Position numbers and translations under genes: made by a program | Shown here: positions 1 to 5,844 of the stretch, piece by piece | How positions within the stretch are numbered: position 1 is the stretch's first letter | Layout of the letters: every line of letters starts with the position of its first letter | NCBI GenBank assembly: GCA_026702635.1 | Contig: JAPPBZ010000049.1 | Span: 1 to 10,416, forward strand | DNA length: 10,416 nucleotides | Origin: Bacteroidota bacterium | Lineage (GTDB): Bacteria; Bacteroidota; Rhodothermia; Rhodothermales; Bin80 | Reading direction: 5' to 3' | Notes under the pieces: model-generated | Told to the model about the DNA's origin: nothing | Database searches by the model: none | Seen by the model: the letters and a program-made list of their open reading frames with translations, nothing else

Positions 1-695
1 GTATGCTCACACGGGATGATCCGGTTACGTTGGCGAATCTCCATCTGACGCTGTGGTGGAACCGCAAAGCCGCCAGCTGCGCCGCGTCGCAGTCGAACCA
101 CCGCGCGTCCATCCCTGTACCGGTTCCGCAGCCTCTGATAGGCCCGTAGGTAGCGTTCATCCACCAAGGCTTCCGCATCCCCTCTCAGTGTCTCCAGCTC
201 TTTCTTTTTCTTCTCAGTCGTTAACAATACCCCTTCCAACTGGGTGCGCTTGTCTTCAAGCATCTTCTCCAGATCAGAAAGACGCTGTTGCGCTTCTTCA
301 ATTTGACTCGCATTCGTTTCCAGTGAGCCCTCGGTACCCGCAATGAGTTCTTTCGCCTCGTGGATACGCTCGTTCTGTGCCTCAATCTCCTTGGTCAGCG
401 CATCATATTCACGGTTGTTGCGGACCTGGAGCTGCTGTTCCTCGTACTTCTTGATCAGCGCTTCTGCCTCTTCAATATCGAATTCGCTACGCCGACGCGA
501 CTGTTCAATGTCTTCCTGCTCCTGTCTGATGTTGTTCGTGCGGGTCTGCAATCCTGCGGACTCATCTTCCAGGTCTCTAATTTCCTCAGGTAGATCTCCT
601 TGTTCCTTCACGACTTGGTAAATCAGTGTATCGATGTGCTGTAGTCGGATCAGTGCACGTAATTGACTGCTAATCTTTGTTTCTGTGGTACTCAT
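1..695 (-). CDS. DUF164 (zinc-ribbon family) coiled-coil protein, C-terminus off the left edge
   Basis: Begins at the ATG at 695-693 and is still open at position 1, with 231 residues visible. Residues about 10-150 are rich in Glu, Gln, Arg and Leu with heptad-like spacing, as expected for a long antiparallel coiled coil. The stretch VRNNREYDALTKEIE (91-105) is the conserved DUF164 signature, and PPQRQMEIRQR (213-223) is the conserved start of the C-terminal ribbon. Family members normally carry two CxxC knuckles. Here the first knuckle region reads GAAGGF (205-210) with no cysteine. At the second, C229-E-H is followed by a codon starting AC, so threonine replaces the next cysteine. Zinc binding is therefore doubtful. 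It lies 56 bp downstream of the Nif3-like gene on the same strand, a pairing I recall from related genomes, so co-transcription is likely. The molecular function of the family is not settled. Overlapping plus-strand frames are antisense shadows. Confidence 0.85.
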   Translation of the reverse strand, partial: MSTTETKISSQLRALIRLQHIDTLIYQVVKEQGDLPEEIRDLEDESAGLQTRTNNIRQEQEDIEQSRRRSEFDIEEAEALIKKYEEQQLQVRNNREYDALTKEIEAQNERIHEAKELIAGTEGSLETNASQIEEAQQRLSDLEKMLEDKRTQLEGVLLTTEKKKKELETLRGDAEALVDERYLRAYQRLRNRYRDGRAVVRLRRGAAGGFAVPPQRQMEIRQRNRIIPCEH

Positions 696-751
696 AAATT
701 ATGGCGTGTGCAAAACGTAGCAGACTCTAACGAGAATGTACGGAGTCAGGT

Positions 752-1567
752 TCAGCGGATAGAGATTTTTATTGGGGTGGTGGGCGCACTCGTGCAGTAA
801 AATTTTATTGTGGGGAATCGTTCTGTCAGCCAGGTACAGAGAAGTTGTTCGGTGTGCTTCTCCGTTTCATAATGTCCGGCATCCACGAGTGCCATTTGGC
901 AGTTCCCATCGGGACCAAGGATCTCAAAGAAGCGGTGATAGCCAAGGTCTGCCGTCACGTATACATCTGCATTCGCGTCCAGAGCAGACTGAATTAGACT
1001 GCCGCCTGATCCGCCGCATACAGCCACCGTTTTTATCTGCGCTTTATCAGAACCCGCGTAACGAAGTGCCGGTGTCTTCAGTCTTGCATGCACTCGGTCT
1101 AGGAAGCTTCTCAGGGGTTCCGGTTCGGGTAAATGGCCAATCGCTCCCATCCCGAACGTTCCGTCATCACTCGGGTTTAGGAATGTTCGGTGATGTAGGC
1201 CGAGGATTTCTGCCAGAGCGATGGAAACACCCCCATGAGCCGCGTCCAGATTCGTATGGATACTGTAAAGGGTAATATTCTCTTTTGCGAGGCGAAGGAT
1301 CAGATGACCGATGAAGTCTCCTTCCAGGATACGGGAAGGGCTGTGAAACAATAATGGATGATGAGTTAGGATCATCGAACACTCTTTCTGAATTGCTTCC
1401 TCCACGACACCGGGGGTGAGATCCAGCGCGATTAGCACACGGCGAATAATCTGCGTAGCAGAGCCAACCTGTAGCCCGACATTGTCGTACGATTCAGCGA
1501 AAGAGGGGTCCGCCCATGACTCAAGCGCCTGGGCCAGATCATGAGCACAAAAAGTTTTTTCAGACAT
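752..1567 (-). CDS. Nif3-like dinuclear metal centre protein (DUF34/YbgI family)
   Basis: 271 residues from the ATG at 1567-1565. A TTG 18 bases upstream (1585) is possible but would overlap the divergent gene. The family hallmarks are present in order: YDNVGLQVG (27-35), THHPLLF (68-74), HTNLD (104-108) and GHYETE (231-236). The metal ligands of the E. coli YbgI type are all recognisable: H69, H70, D108, H232 and E236. The length fits the short YbgI form without the PII-like middle insertion seen in about 370-residue members. The family forms toroidal hexamers of cytosolic proteins with two metal ions per subunit. Proposed roles include hydrolysis of damaged cofactor or cyclic ligands, but none is firmly established. 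It is the first gene of a probable two-gene unit with the DUF164 gene. Any promoter must lie inside the divergent RpiB-like coding sequence. Confidence 0.9.
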   Translation of the reverse strand: MSEKTFCAHDLAQALESWADPSFAESYDNVGLQVGSATQIIRRVLIALDLTPGVVEEAIQKECSMILTHHPLLFHSPSRILEGDFIGHLILRLAKENITLYSIHTNLDAAHGGVSIALAEILGLHHRTFLNPSDDGTFGMGAIGHLPEPEPLRSFLDRVHARLKTPALRYAGSDKAQIKTVAVCGGSGGSLIQSALDANADVYVTADLGYHRFFEILGPDGNCQMALVDAGHYETEKHTEQLLCTWLTERFPTIKFYCTSAPTTPIKISIR

Positions 1568-1575
1568 CGAATAGA

Positions 1576-2061
1576 ATGGATACAAGATTGAAAAAGATAG
1601 CGGTCAGCTGCGACGAATATGGGCACTTGGTTGAAGTACTTCTTACTCTACTACGAAATCGGGGATATGAGCCAATTTATTATGGTCCACACGCCGGAGA
1701 AGAATCCCAGGATTGGCCTATTGTTACTAAATCGGCGATTGACGAGGTGCTGCAGGGGAATGCGGAGGAAGCCATTGTCATGTGTTGGACTGGTACGGGT
1801 TGCTCCATTGTAGCGAACAAAATGCCAGGAATTCGAGCCGCATTATGTCTGGACGCAGCCACCGCCCGGGGTGCCAAAGAGTGGAACCATGCAAATGTAC
1901 TGGCTTTGAGTATGCGAATCACCAGTGAAGTCGTATTAAAGGAAATCTTGGATGCATGGTTCGATACGCCATTCAGTGCAGATGCGTGGAACGTCGCCCA
2001 GATAGACTACGTCAATGAGCTGGACGATCATCGGGCTTCCGAGTCTCCCAAGGGACAGTAA
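1576..2061 (+). CDS. RpiB/LacA/LacB-fold sugar-phosphate isomerase, variant CWTGTG subgroup
   Basis: 161 residues from the ATG at 1576. An in-frame ATG at 1516 would add 20 residues antisense to the neighbouring gene and before the conserved first strand KKIAVSCDE, so it is rejected. The fold matches RpiB: an N-terminal beta strand and Asp13, then CWTGTGCSIVANKMPGIRAA (70-89), close to the canonical CGTGxGxSIAANK motif with Cys70 in the catalytic position, then NVLALSMR (107-114). Differences matter: the usual D-H-A-G after strand 1 is D-E-Y-G (13-16), the Gly after the catalytic Cys is Trp71, and the phosphate-region E-H-N is E-W-N (102-104). I recall an RpiB-annotated bacterial subgroup sharing CWTGTG and WN.ANVLALS. 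Its substrate is unknown to me, so ribose-5-phosphate should not be assumed. It is divergent from the Nif3-like gene with an 8 bp gap, and 193 bp separate it from serA. Confidence 0.85.
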   Translation: MDTRLKKIAVSCDEYGHLVEVLLTLLRNRGYEPIYYGPHAGEESQDWPIVTKSAIDEVLQGNAEEAIVMCWTGTGCSIVANKMPGIRAALCLDAATARGAKEWNHANVLALSMRITSEVVLKEILDAWFDTPFSADAWNVAQIDYVNELDDHRASESPKGQ

Positions 2062-2110
2062 GCAAAAATAACAGGACCCATTCAGGATAGATTTAGGCAA
2101 AAAATTGTGT

Positions 2111-2155
2111 TTTCGCGCGTATAAGCGGGCTGGCAAGTACGCGCTCGATGCGAAA
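2111..2155. repeat. Imperfect inverted repeat upstream of serA
   Basis: GCGCGT (2115-2120) pairs with ACGCGC (2139-2144), and the flanking TTTC (2111-2114) can pair with GAAA (2152-2155) across a one-sided bulge. The loop is 18 nt. No U-run follows, so it is not an intrinsic terminator. It could be a leader RNA element, an operator or chance, and it matches no riboswitch I know. Confidence 0.3.
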
Positions 2156-2172
2156 CATCACTGTTTCCAATA

Positions 2173-2194
2173 AATAGGGGATTTAATTCCTATT
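2173..2194. repeat. Small A/T-rich dyad about 60 bp before serA
   Basis: AATAGG (2173-2178) is the reverse complement of CCTATT (2189-2194). Two G-U pairs can extend the stem inward, leaving a 6-nt loop. The position would suit an operator or promoter-proximal element for serA, but no clear promoter boxes could be aligned with it. Confidence 0.3.
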
Positions 2195-2254
2195 CGTTAA
2201 CCCACTCCAACAAATTTACACGTCACTGGCGGTTCTTTTCGTCCAAACCCATTC

Positions 2255-3424
2255 ATGTTCAAAGTTAAGATTCTCAATACGATTTCGTCTAAGGGCCTTG
2301 AAAGGCTGACTGATTACGGCTACATCATCGGGGAAGATATTCCGGATCCAGATGCAATTCTTTTAAGGAGCTATAAACTTCATGGAGTTTCATTTCCCGA
2401 TTCTGTCCTGGCAGTTGCCAGATGCGGAGCAGGGGTAAATAATATTCCGATTGATTCGTGCTCAACTCAGGGGATCGCTGTATTTAATACCCCAGGAGCG
2501 AATGCAAATAGTGTGAAGGAGTTGGTCATCTGTGCGATGCTACTCTCTTCCCGGCGAATCATTGATGGAATCAACTGGGCCCGGACACTTGAAGGCGAAG
2601 ATGTGGCAGCCGTTGTCGAAAAGGGGAAGAAAAATTTCAAGGGCCCTGAAATCAGGGGAAAGACTCTGGGCATCATCGGCCTTGGGGCGATTGGTGTCGC
2701 CGTTGCCAACGCAGCAAGTGCACTAGGTATGCGCACGCTCGGTTACGACCCATTTATTTCCGTCTCGAATGCCTGGGGGCTCAGCCGTGAAGTCGCGCGT
2801 GCTTCGGGACTGGATGAAATCGTTGAAACAGCTGACTACATTACGGTTCATGCACCGCTGAATGAAAAAACGGTTAATCTCATTAATGCGGAGCATTTTG
2901 CGCGCATGAAGCCAGGAGTGCGACTGTTGAATTTTGCACGCGGACCAATTGTCAATGAGCAAGCTGTTGTACAAGCGCTGGATAATGGTATCTGTTCGTG
3001 TTACGTTACAGACTTTGTCGACGCAGAATTGGCTCATCACCCCAAAGTACTCCCGGTTCCTCACTTGGGGGCGTCCACCCCTGAGGCCGAGGATAATTGT
3101 GCCGTGATGGCTGCCGAGCAGCTCCGGGCCTATCTTGAGCGTGGGAATGTTGAAAATTCAGTGAATTTTCCAAGTGTCCGACTACCGCTTCGTCCAGAGA
3201 GGCATCGGATCCAGATTGTAAACCGGAATGAACCGCGTATGCTGAGTCAGTTTGCGAATATTTTGGCAGGTACAGGCCACAACATTGATAACCTTGTGAA
3301 TAAGGGACGGGGCGCTCTTGCCTATAACGTGATTGATGTCAGCGGCTCGCTCCCTGAGTCTGTGCTTAAAAATTTGGAAGCTATTGATGGTGTCATTCGG
3401 ATACGCACGATTCTGCCTCTGTGA
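2255..3424 (+). CDS. serA: D-3-phosphoglycerate dehydrogenase
   Basis: 389 residues from ATG 2255. It catalyses NAD-dependent oxidation of 3-phosphoglycerate to 3-phosphohydroxypyruvate, the first step of serine synthesis, in the cytosol. The N-terminal substrate domain carries RCGAGVNNIP (56-65) and NTPGANANSVKELV. The Rossmann domain has GLGAIG (142-147) with Asp165 at the end of beta-2, indicating NAD. The catalytic residues are visible: Arg229 in NFARG, Glu258 in VDAEL, and His270 in PHLGAST. An ACT domain fills about 317-389, starting HRIQIVNRNEPRML, and probably senses serine. The length and short Glu-His loop match the approximately 390-residue form common in clostridia and Bacteroidota rather than the 410-residue E. 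coli enzyme or the 530-residue long form. No Shine-Dalgarno sequence is seen. The acyltransferase follows immediately, so the two are likely one transcript. Confidence 0.95.
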   Translation: MFKVKILNTISSKGLERLTDYGYIIGEDIPDPDAILLRSYKLHGVSFPDSVLAVARCGAGVNNIPIDSCSTQGIAVFNTPGANANSVKELVICAMLLSSRRIIDGINWARTLEGEDVAAVVEKGKKNFKGPEIRGKTLGIIGLGAIGVAVANAASALGMRTLGYDPFISVSNAWGLSREVARASGLDEIVETADYITVHAPLNEKTVNLINAEHFARMKPGVRLLNFARGPIVNEQAVVQALDNGICSCYVTDFVDAELAHHPKVLPVPHLGASTPEAEDNCAVMAAEQLRAYLERGNVENSVNFPSVRLPLRPERHRIQIVNRNEPRMLSQFANILAGTGHNIDNLVNKGRGALAYNVIDVSGSLPESVLKNLEAIDGVIRIRTILPL

Positions 3425-3426
3425 GG

Positions 3427-4017
3427 ATGGCCTTCCCGGATATTGGACCGAACGTAGCGCGCAAAGAGAAACCACGCATGATGCGATGGGCGCGGTGGGC
3501 GCTCACAAGACTGGGCTGGCGTATTGAGGGGACGGTCCCCGACCTCAAAAAGTTCGTCGTGATTGGAGCGTACCATACCTCGAACTGGGATTTTTTTGTC
3601 GCCATGGCCGTCATGTTTGCCCTGGATATGGAGGGGTCCTGGATTGCAAAGCATACGATCTTTCGCTGGCCGTTTGGTCCCATACTTCGCGCATGTGGAG
3701 GTAATCCAGTGAATCGGCAGCAGCACCATGGGATGGTTCAGGGAGTTATTGAGCTTTTCAGAGAGCGCGAAAAATTTATTTTTGCGATCACTCCTGAAGG
3801 TACACGTAGCCAGGTAGAACACTGGAAAACAGGGTTCTATCACATTGCAAGGGGGGCACAGGTCGTCATTGTACCTGCTTACTTCGATTACCCCAGCCGC
3901 ACGGTAGGATTCGGTCCCCCTCTTGAGCCCAGCGGAGATGTGGAGGGAGATATAGCCGCTTTGCAACGATTTTACGAACCCTACAAAAAAACAGCGGCTC
4001 GCCCCGACAGGGCTTAG
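3427..4017 (+). CDS. PlsC-type lysophospholipid/glycerol acyltransferase family protein
   Basis: 196 residues from ATG 3427, two bases after the serA stop. A GTG at 3421 overlapping that stop is an alternative start. The acyltransferase signatures are clear: HTSNWD (50-55), an H-x4-D catalytic motif of the PlsC/LPLAT superfamily, and ITPEGTRS (121-128), the acceptor-binding motif usually written FPEGTR. GGNPVNR (91-97) fits the intermediate block. The protein is short and lacks an obvious N-terminal transmembrane helix, which matches the compact family annotated as glycerol acyltransferase rather than full-length PlsC. The likely reaction is acyl transfer to a lysophospholipid or other glycerol-based lipid at the inner membrane surface, but the acceptor cannot be read from sequence. 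It is co-directional with serA without an obvious functional link. Its TAG stop overlaps the stop of the convergent dehydrogenase gene. Confidence 0.88.
   Translation: MAFPDIGPNVARKEKPRMMRWARWALTRLGWRIEGTVPDLKKFVVIGAYHTSNWDFFVAMAVMFALDMEGSWIAKHTIFRWPFGPILRACGGNPVNRQQHHGMVQGVIELFREREKFIFAITPEGTRSQVEHWKTGFYHIARGAQVVIVPAYFDYPSRTVGFGPPLEPSGDVEGDIAALQRFYEPYKKTAARPDRA
3985..4013 (-). terminator. Weak candidate terminator for the glutamate dehydrogenase gene
   Basis: Read on the minus strand just past the TAA stop, GCCC-TGTCG-GGGC can form a 4-bp GC hairpin. Nine nucleotides later there is a run of seven T (3991-3985). The stem is short and too far from the T-run for a good intrinsic terminator. 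It lies inside the 3' end of the acyltransferase gene, because the convergent genes leave no intergenic DNA. Confidence 0.22.
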
Positions 4018-5498
4018 GGAAAAATCCCGCTTCGCAGATACCCCTGTGCAATTTTATCGATTGCGTTTATAAATGCACCTGTGCGCAGGTCAAGATTATG
4101 GCTGCGGGACTTTTCATGGATTTCGTGATACGCGCCTACCATCGTGTCTTCTAACCCTGAATCAACGAGATCAGCTTCACTTGCCCCGAATGCCAGACTA
4201 GACTCAATACCCGAAATAGTTTCTGAATCAAACTTTTTCCCGACGAGTCCCTGCACGGTTTCCAGTATTTGCAGCGCATTGTGGGCTTCTCTACGCCGGC
4301 TCATGCGGCCGTGCCGCACATGAGATAGGTTACGGAGCCACTCGAAGTAGGAAACCGTCACTCCACCCGCATTCAGGTAGACATCGGGGATAACTAGCAC
4401 TCCATTCTCAATCAGCCATTGGTCGGCAGAAGAAGTGATGGGGCCGTTGGCAGCCTCCGCTATAATTTTAGCCTGGATCCGGCTCACATTATCGCTTCGA
4501 ATTTGGCTCTCCAAGGCTGCTGGAACGAGAATGTCACACTCCAACTCAAGGACTTTAGCGGAATCGGTAAAGTTCTGTGCCCCGGGGAAGTTTAGGATTG
4601 ACTTTGTCTCCTTGCGATGCGAAACAATATCTTCCAAGAGAAATCCTTCGGGATTATACACTCCTCCTTCATATTCTGCAATTCCAATAACCTTTGCACC
4701 TGCCTGCTCAAGGTAAAGAGCAGTATGGTAGCCAACATTTCCCAGCCCCTGAATGACGACGCTTTTTCCCTCTACCCCGACACTGAGTCCAAGTGCGTGC
4801 ATATCCTCTTCAATGTCGCATGCCTCGCGGATTCCAAAGAAGACCCCACGACCGGTGGCCTCTGTGCGTCCACGAACACCTCCCATCCCAACCGGTTTTC
4901 CTGTCACGCATGCAAGTGCATCCAGCGGGTTATCTGCTATGGAACGGTACGTATCAAAAATCCAACTCATTTCGATACTGCTGGTACCGTAGTCTGGAGC
5001 AGGCACATCTATACCAGGGCCTATAAAATTTTTCTTCGACAACTCAAAGGTGTAACGTCGCGTGATCCGCTCCAGCTCAGATTGAGAATAGTCTTGTCGA
5101 TCAATGCAGATCCCACCCTTCGCTCCGCCATACGGTACATCCACGATCGCACATTTATAGGACATGAGGGCTGCCAGTGCCATGACCTCGTCTGCATTGA
5201 CGGAAGGAGCATAACGGATCCCACCTTTTGTCGGCTGCATGTGATGACTGTGTTCAGCGCGGTATGCATCAATCACATCAATACTCCCATCATCCCGTAG
5301 GAGCGGAAAGCTCATATGATAGACGCTATTGCAATTTTGAATTTGTTCAAGTAGCCCTGGAGGATGTTTGGTGTATTGCGCAGCGCGGGCAAACATCTTG
5401 TTGACCTCAGCAAAGAAAGAAGTTTGATGCATTGATTTAGGGGTAATGGTTTGATTGGAAGCGCTTTCAGTACTTGCTAAATTTAATACCGACAACAT
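4014..5498 (-). CDS. gdhA: Glutamate dehydrogenase, animal-like type with antenna-like insertion
   Basis: 494 residues from the ATG at 5498-5496. Met23 (5432) is a credible alternative, since residues 1-22 look unconserved. It interconverts glutamate with 2-oxoglutarate and ammonia. Substrate-domain motifs are intact: KGGIRY (91-96), YKCAIVDVPYGGAKGG (114-129) with catalytic Lys127, and GPGIDVPAPD (160-169) with catalytic Asp164. The Rossmann motif GLGNVG is at 251-256 and Glu275 ends beta-2, which favours NAD. From my memory of the mammalian enzyme, many blocks match closely: RRDDGS-like, YRAEHSHH, ITRRYTFELSKK, DVYLNAGGVTVSYFEWLRNL and SGASE-like. About 40 residues (399-437) sit between the pivot region and GASEADLVDSGL, where most bacterial hexameric enzymes have none. 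It is convergent with the acyltransferase and divergent from the antiporter gene across a 342-bp gap. Confidence 0.95.
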   Translation of the reverse strand: MLSVLNLASTESASNQTITPKSMHQTSFFAEVNKMFARAAQYTKHPPGLLEQIQNCNSVYHMSFPLLRDDGSIDVIDAYRAEHSHHMQPTKGGIRYAPSVNADEVMALAALMSYKCAIVDVPYGGAKGGICIDRQDYSQSELERITRRYTFELSKKNFIGPGIDVPAPDYGTSSIEMSWIFDTYRSIADNPLDALACVTGKPVGMGGVRGRTEATGRGVFFGIREACDIEEDMHALGLSVGVEGKSVVIQGLGNVGYHTALYLEQAGAKVIGIAEYEGGVYNPEGFLLEDIVSHRKETKSILNFPGAQNFTDSAKVLELECDILVPAALESQIRSDNVSRIQAKIIAEAANGPITSSADQWLIENGVLVIPDVYLNAGGVTVSYFEWLRNLSHVRHGRMSRRREAHNALQILETVQGLVGKKFDSETISGIESSLAFGASEADLVDSGLEDTMVGAYHEIHEKSRSHNLDLRTGAFINAIDKIAQGYLRSGIFP

Positions 5499-5538
5499 TC
5501 AATTGTGTTGGAATGGAACTCCGTTAGGGAGGTCATCG

Positions 5539-5569
5539 CGAAATTAATCACGGTAGGGGGAATTAACAA
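5539..5569 (-). promoter_or_regulatory. Candidate Bacteroidota-type promoter for gdhA
   Basis: On the minus strand, TTG (5569-5567) is followed after 20 nt by TAATTTCG (5546-5539). This matches the Bacteroidota -33/-7 pattern TTG ... TAnnTTTG at all but one position of the -7 box. It predicts transcription starting near 5533 and a leader of roughly 35 nt. The call rests on consensus matching only. Confidence 0.35.
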
Positions 5570-5642
5570 GCGGAGGCGCCCGCGTGCGCATGGTATCTAT
5601 TTACGAATTCTGAGCGCGATCTGCGGCCTATAGACATGTCCC

Positions 5643-5767
5643 TCCCACAAATGAGATGGGTTCATCCAACAGGGAATCGCGCTTCAGGCGCACAGCAAAC
5701 CTCCCAATACTGTGCCCCTGAAGCGGATATGCGGTTACACGGTGATCAGAGTGCTATATTTGTGGGA
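5643..5767. repeat. Nested inverted repeats in the gdhA/antiporter gap
   Basis: Outer arms: TCCCACAAAT (5643-5652) is the exact reverse complement of ATTTGTGGGA (5758-5767). Inner arms: CGCTTCAGGCGCACA (5680-5694) and TGTGCCCCTGAAGCG (5711-5725) pair over 15 bp with a single C-C mismatch and a 16-nt loop. Three more pairs (5676-5678 with 5726-5728) form across a one-base bulge. No T-run follows on either strand, so this is not a terminator. The outer right arm overlaps the -7 box proposed for the antiporter promoter. It may be a structured RNA, paired operators or a small palindromic element. Confidence 0.6.
5735..5762 (+). promoter_or_regulatory. Candidate promoter for the antiporter gene
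   Basis: TATATTTG (5755-5762) matches the Bacteroidota -7 consensus TAnnTTTG at every defined position. Upstream, TTACAC at 5735 sits where a -33 element would be, although it is not a good TTTG match. The predicted start is near 5769, giving a leader of about 70 nt before the GTG codon. The box overlaps the right arm of the outer inverted repeat, so binding there could block initiation. Confidence 0.4.
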
Positions 5768-5844
5768 TGAATGCCAGTAAGTTTATGGGGCCCACTCGGT
5801 CCGAAGAAAAACCATCTATTAAAACAAACAACCTGATCACGTGA
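5767..5844 (+). CDS. Possible 25-codon leader ORF overlapping the antiporter start
   Basis: ATG at 5767 opens a frame reading MNASKFMGPTRSEEKP and on to ...NNLIT, ending in TGA at 5842-5844. This stop overlaps the GTG start of the antiporter gene in the arrangement GTGA, which is typical of translational coupling. A second in-frame ATG lies at 5785 and would suit the predicted transcript start better. No ribosome binding site is visible, and 25 open codons occur by chance often enough that this may not be a gene. No homologue is recognised. Confidence 0.25.
   Translation: MNASKFMGPTRSEEKPSIKTNNLIT

Larger units (their letters stand above)
5499..5840. other. Gene-free divergent control region between gdhA and the antiporter gene
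   Basis: This 342-bp gap separates two divergent genes. It contains candidate promoters on each strand, two nested inverted repeats and a possible short leader ORF, each listed separately. Positions 5571-5595 are GC-rich with short palindromes (GGCGCC, TGCGCA) and no recognised function. No tRNA, known riboswitch or transposon end was recognised. Confidence 0.6.

Noticed and set aside
53..621. Plus-strand open frames across the left end of the window
   Set aside because: They are antisense to the DUF164 reading frame, which has clear family motifs, and their translations show low-complexity Ser/Arg/Pro composition without recognisable domains.
723..747. GACTC/GAGTC dyad between the Nif3-like and DUF164 genes
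   Set aside because: Only five base pairs with a 15-nt loop and no T-run, well within chance expectation.
772..1275. 167-residue plus-strand frame
   Set aside because: It lies entirely antisense to the Nif3-like gene, and the sequence shows no family features.
1568..1585. Upstream TTG start for the Nif3-like gene
   Set aside because: It would add six unconserved residues and overlap the start of the divergent gene, and an ATG at 1567 precedes all the conserved sequence.
4617..5300. 227-residue plus-strand frame
   Set aside because: It is antisense to the well-supported glutamate dehydrogenase gene, shows no domain, and has a composition typical of a shadow frame.
5676..5728. Intrinsic terminator or tRNA-like reading of the long hairpin
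   Set aside because: No T-run follows on either strand, and the arms do not fit a cloverleaf despite a T-loop-like GGTTCATCC nearby.
5643..5767. MITE-like element with terminal inverted repeats
   Set aside because: The 10-bp ends and 125-nt length are suggestive, but no flanking target-site duplication was found and no second copy is in the window.
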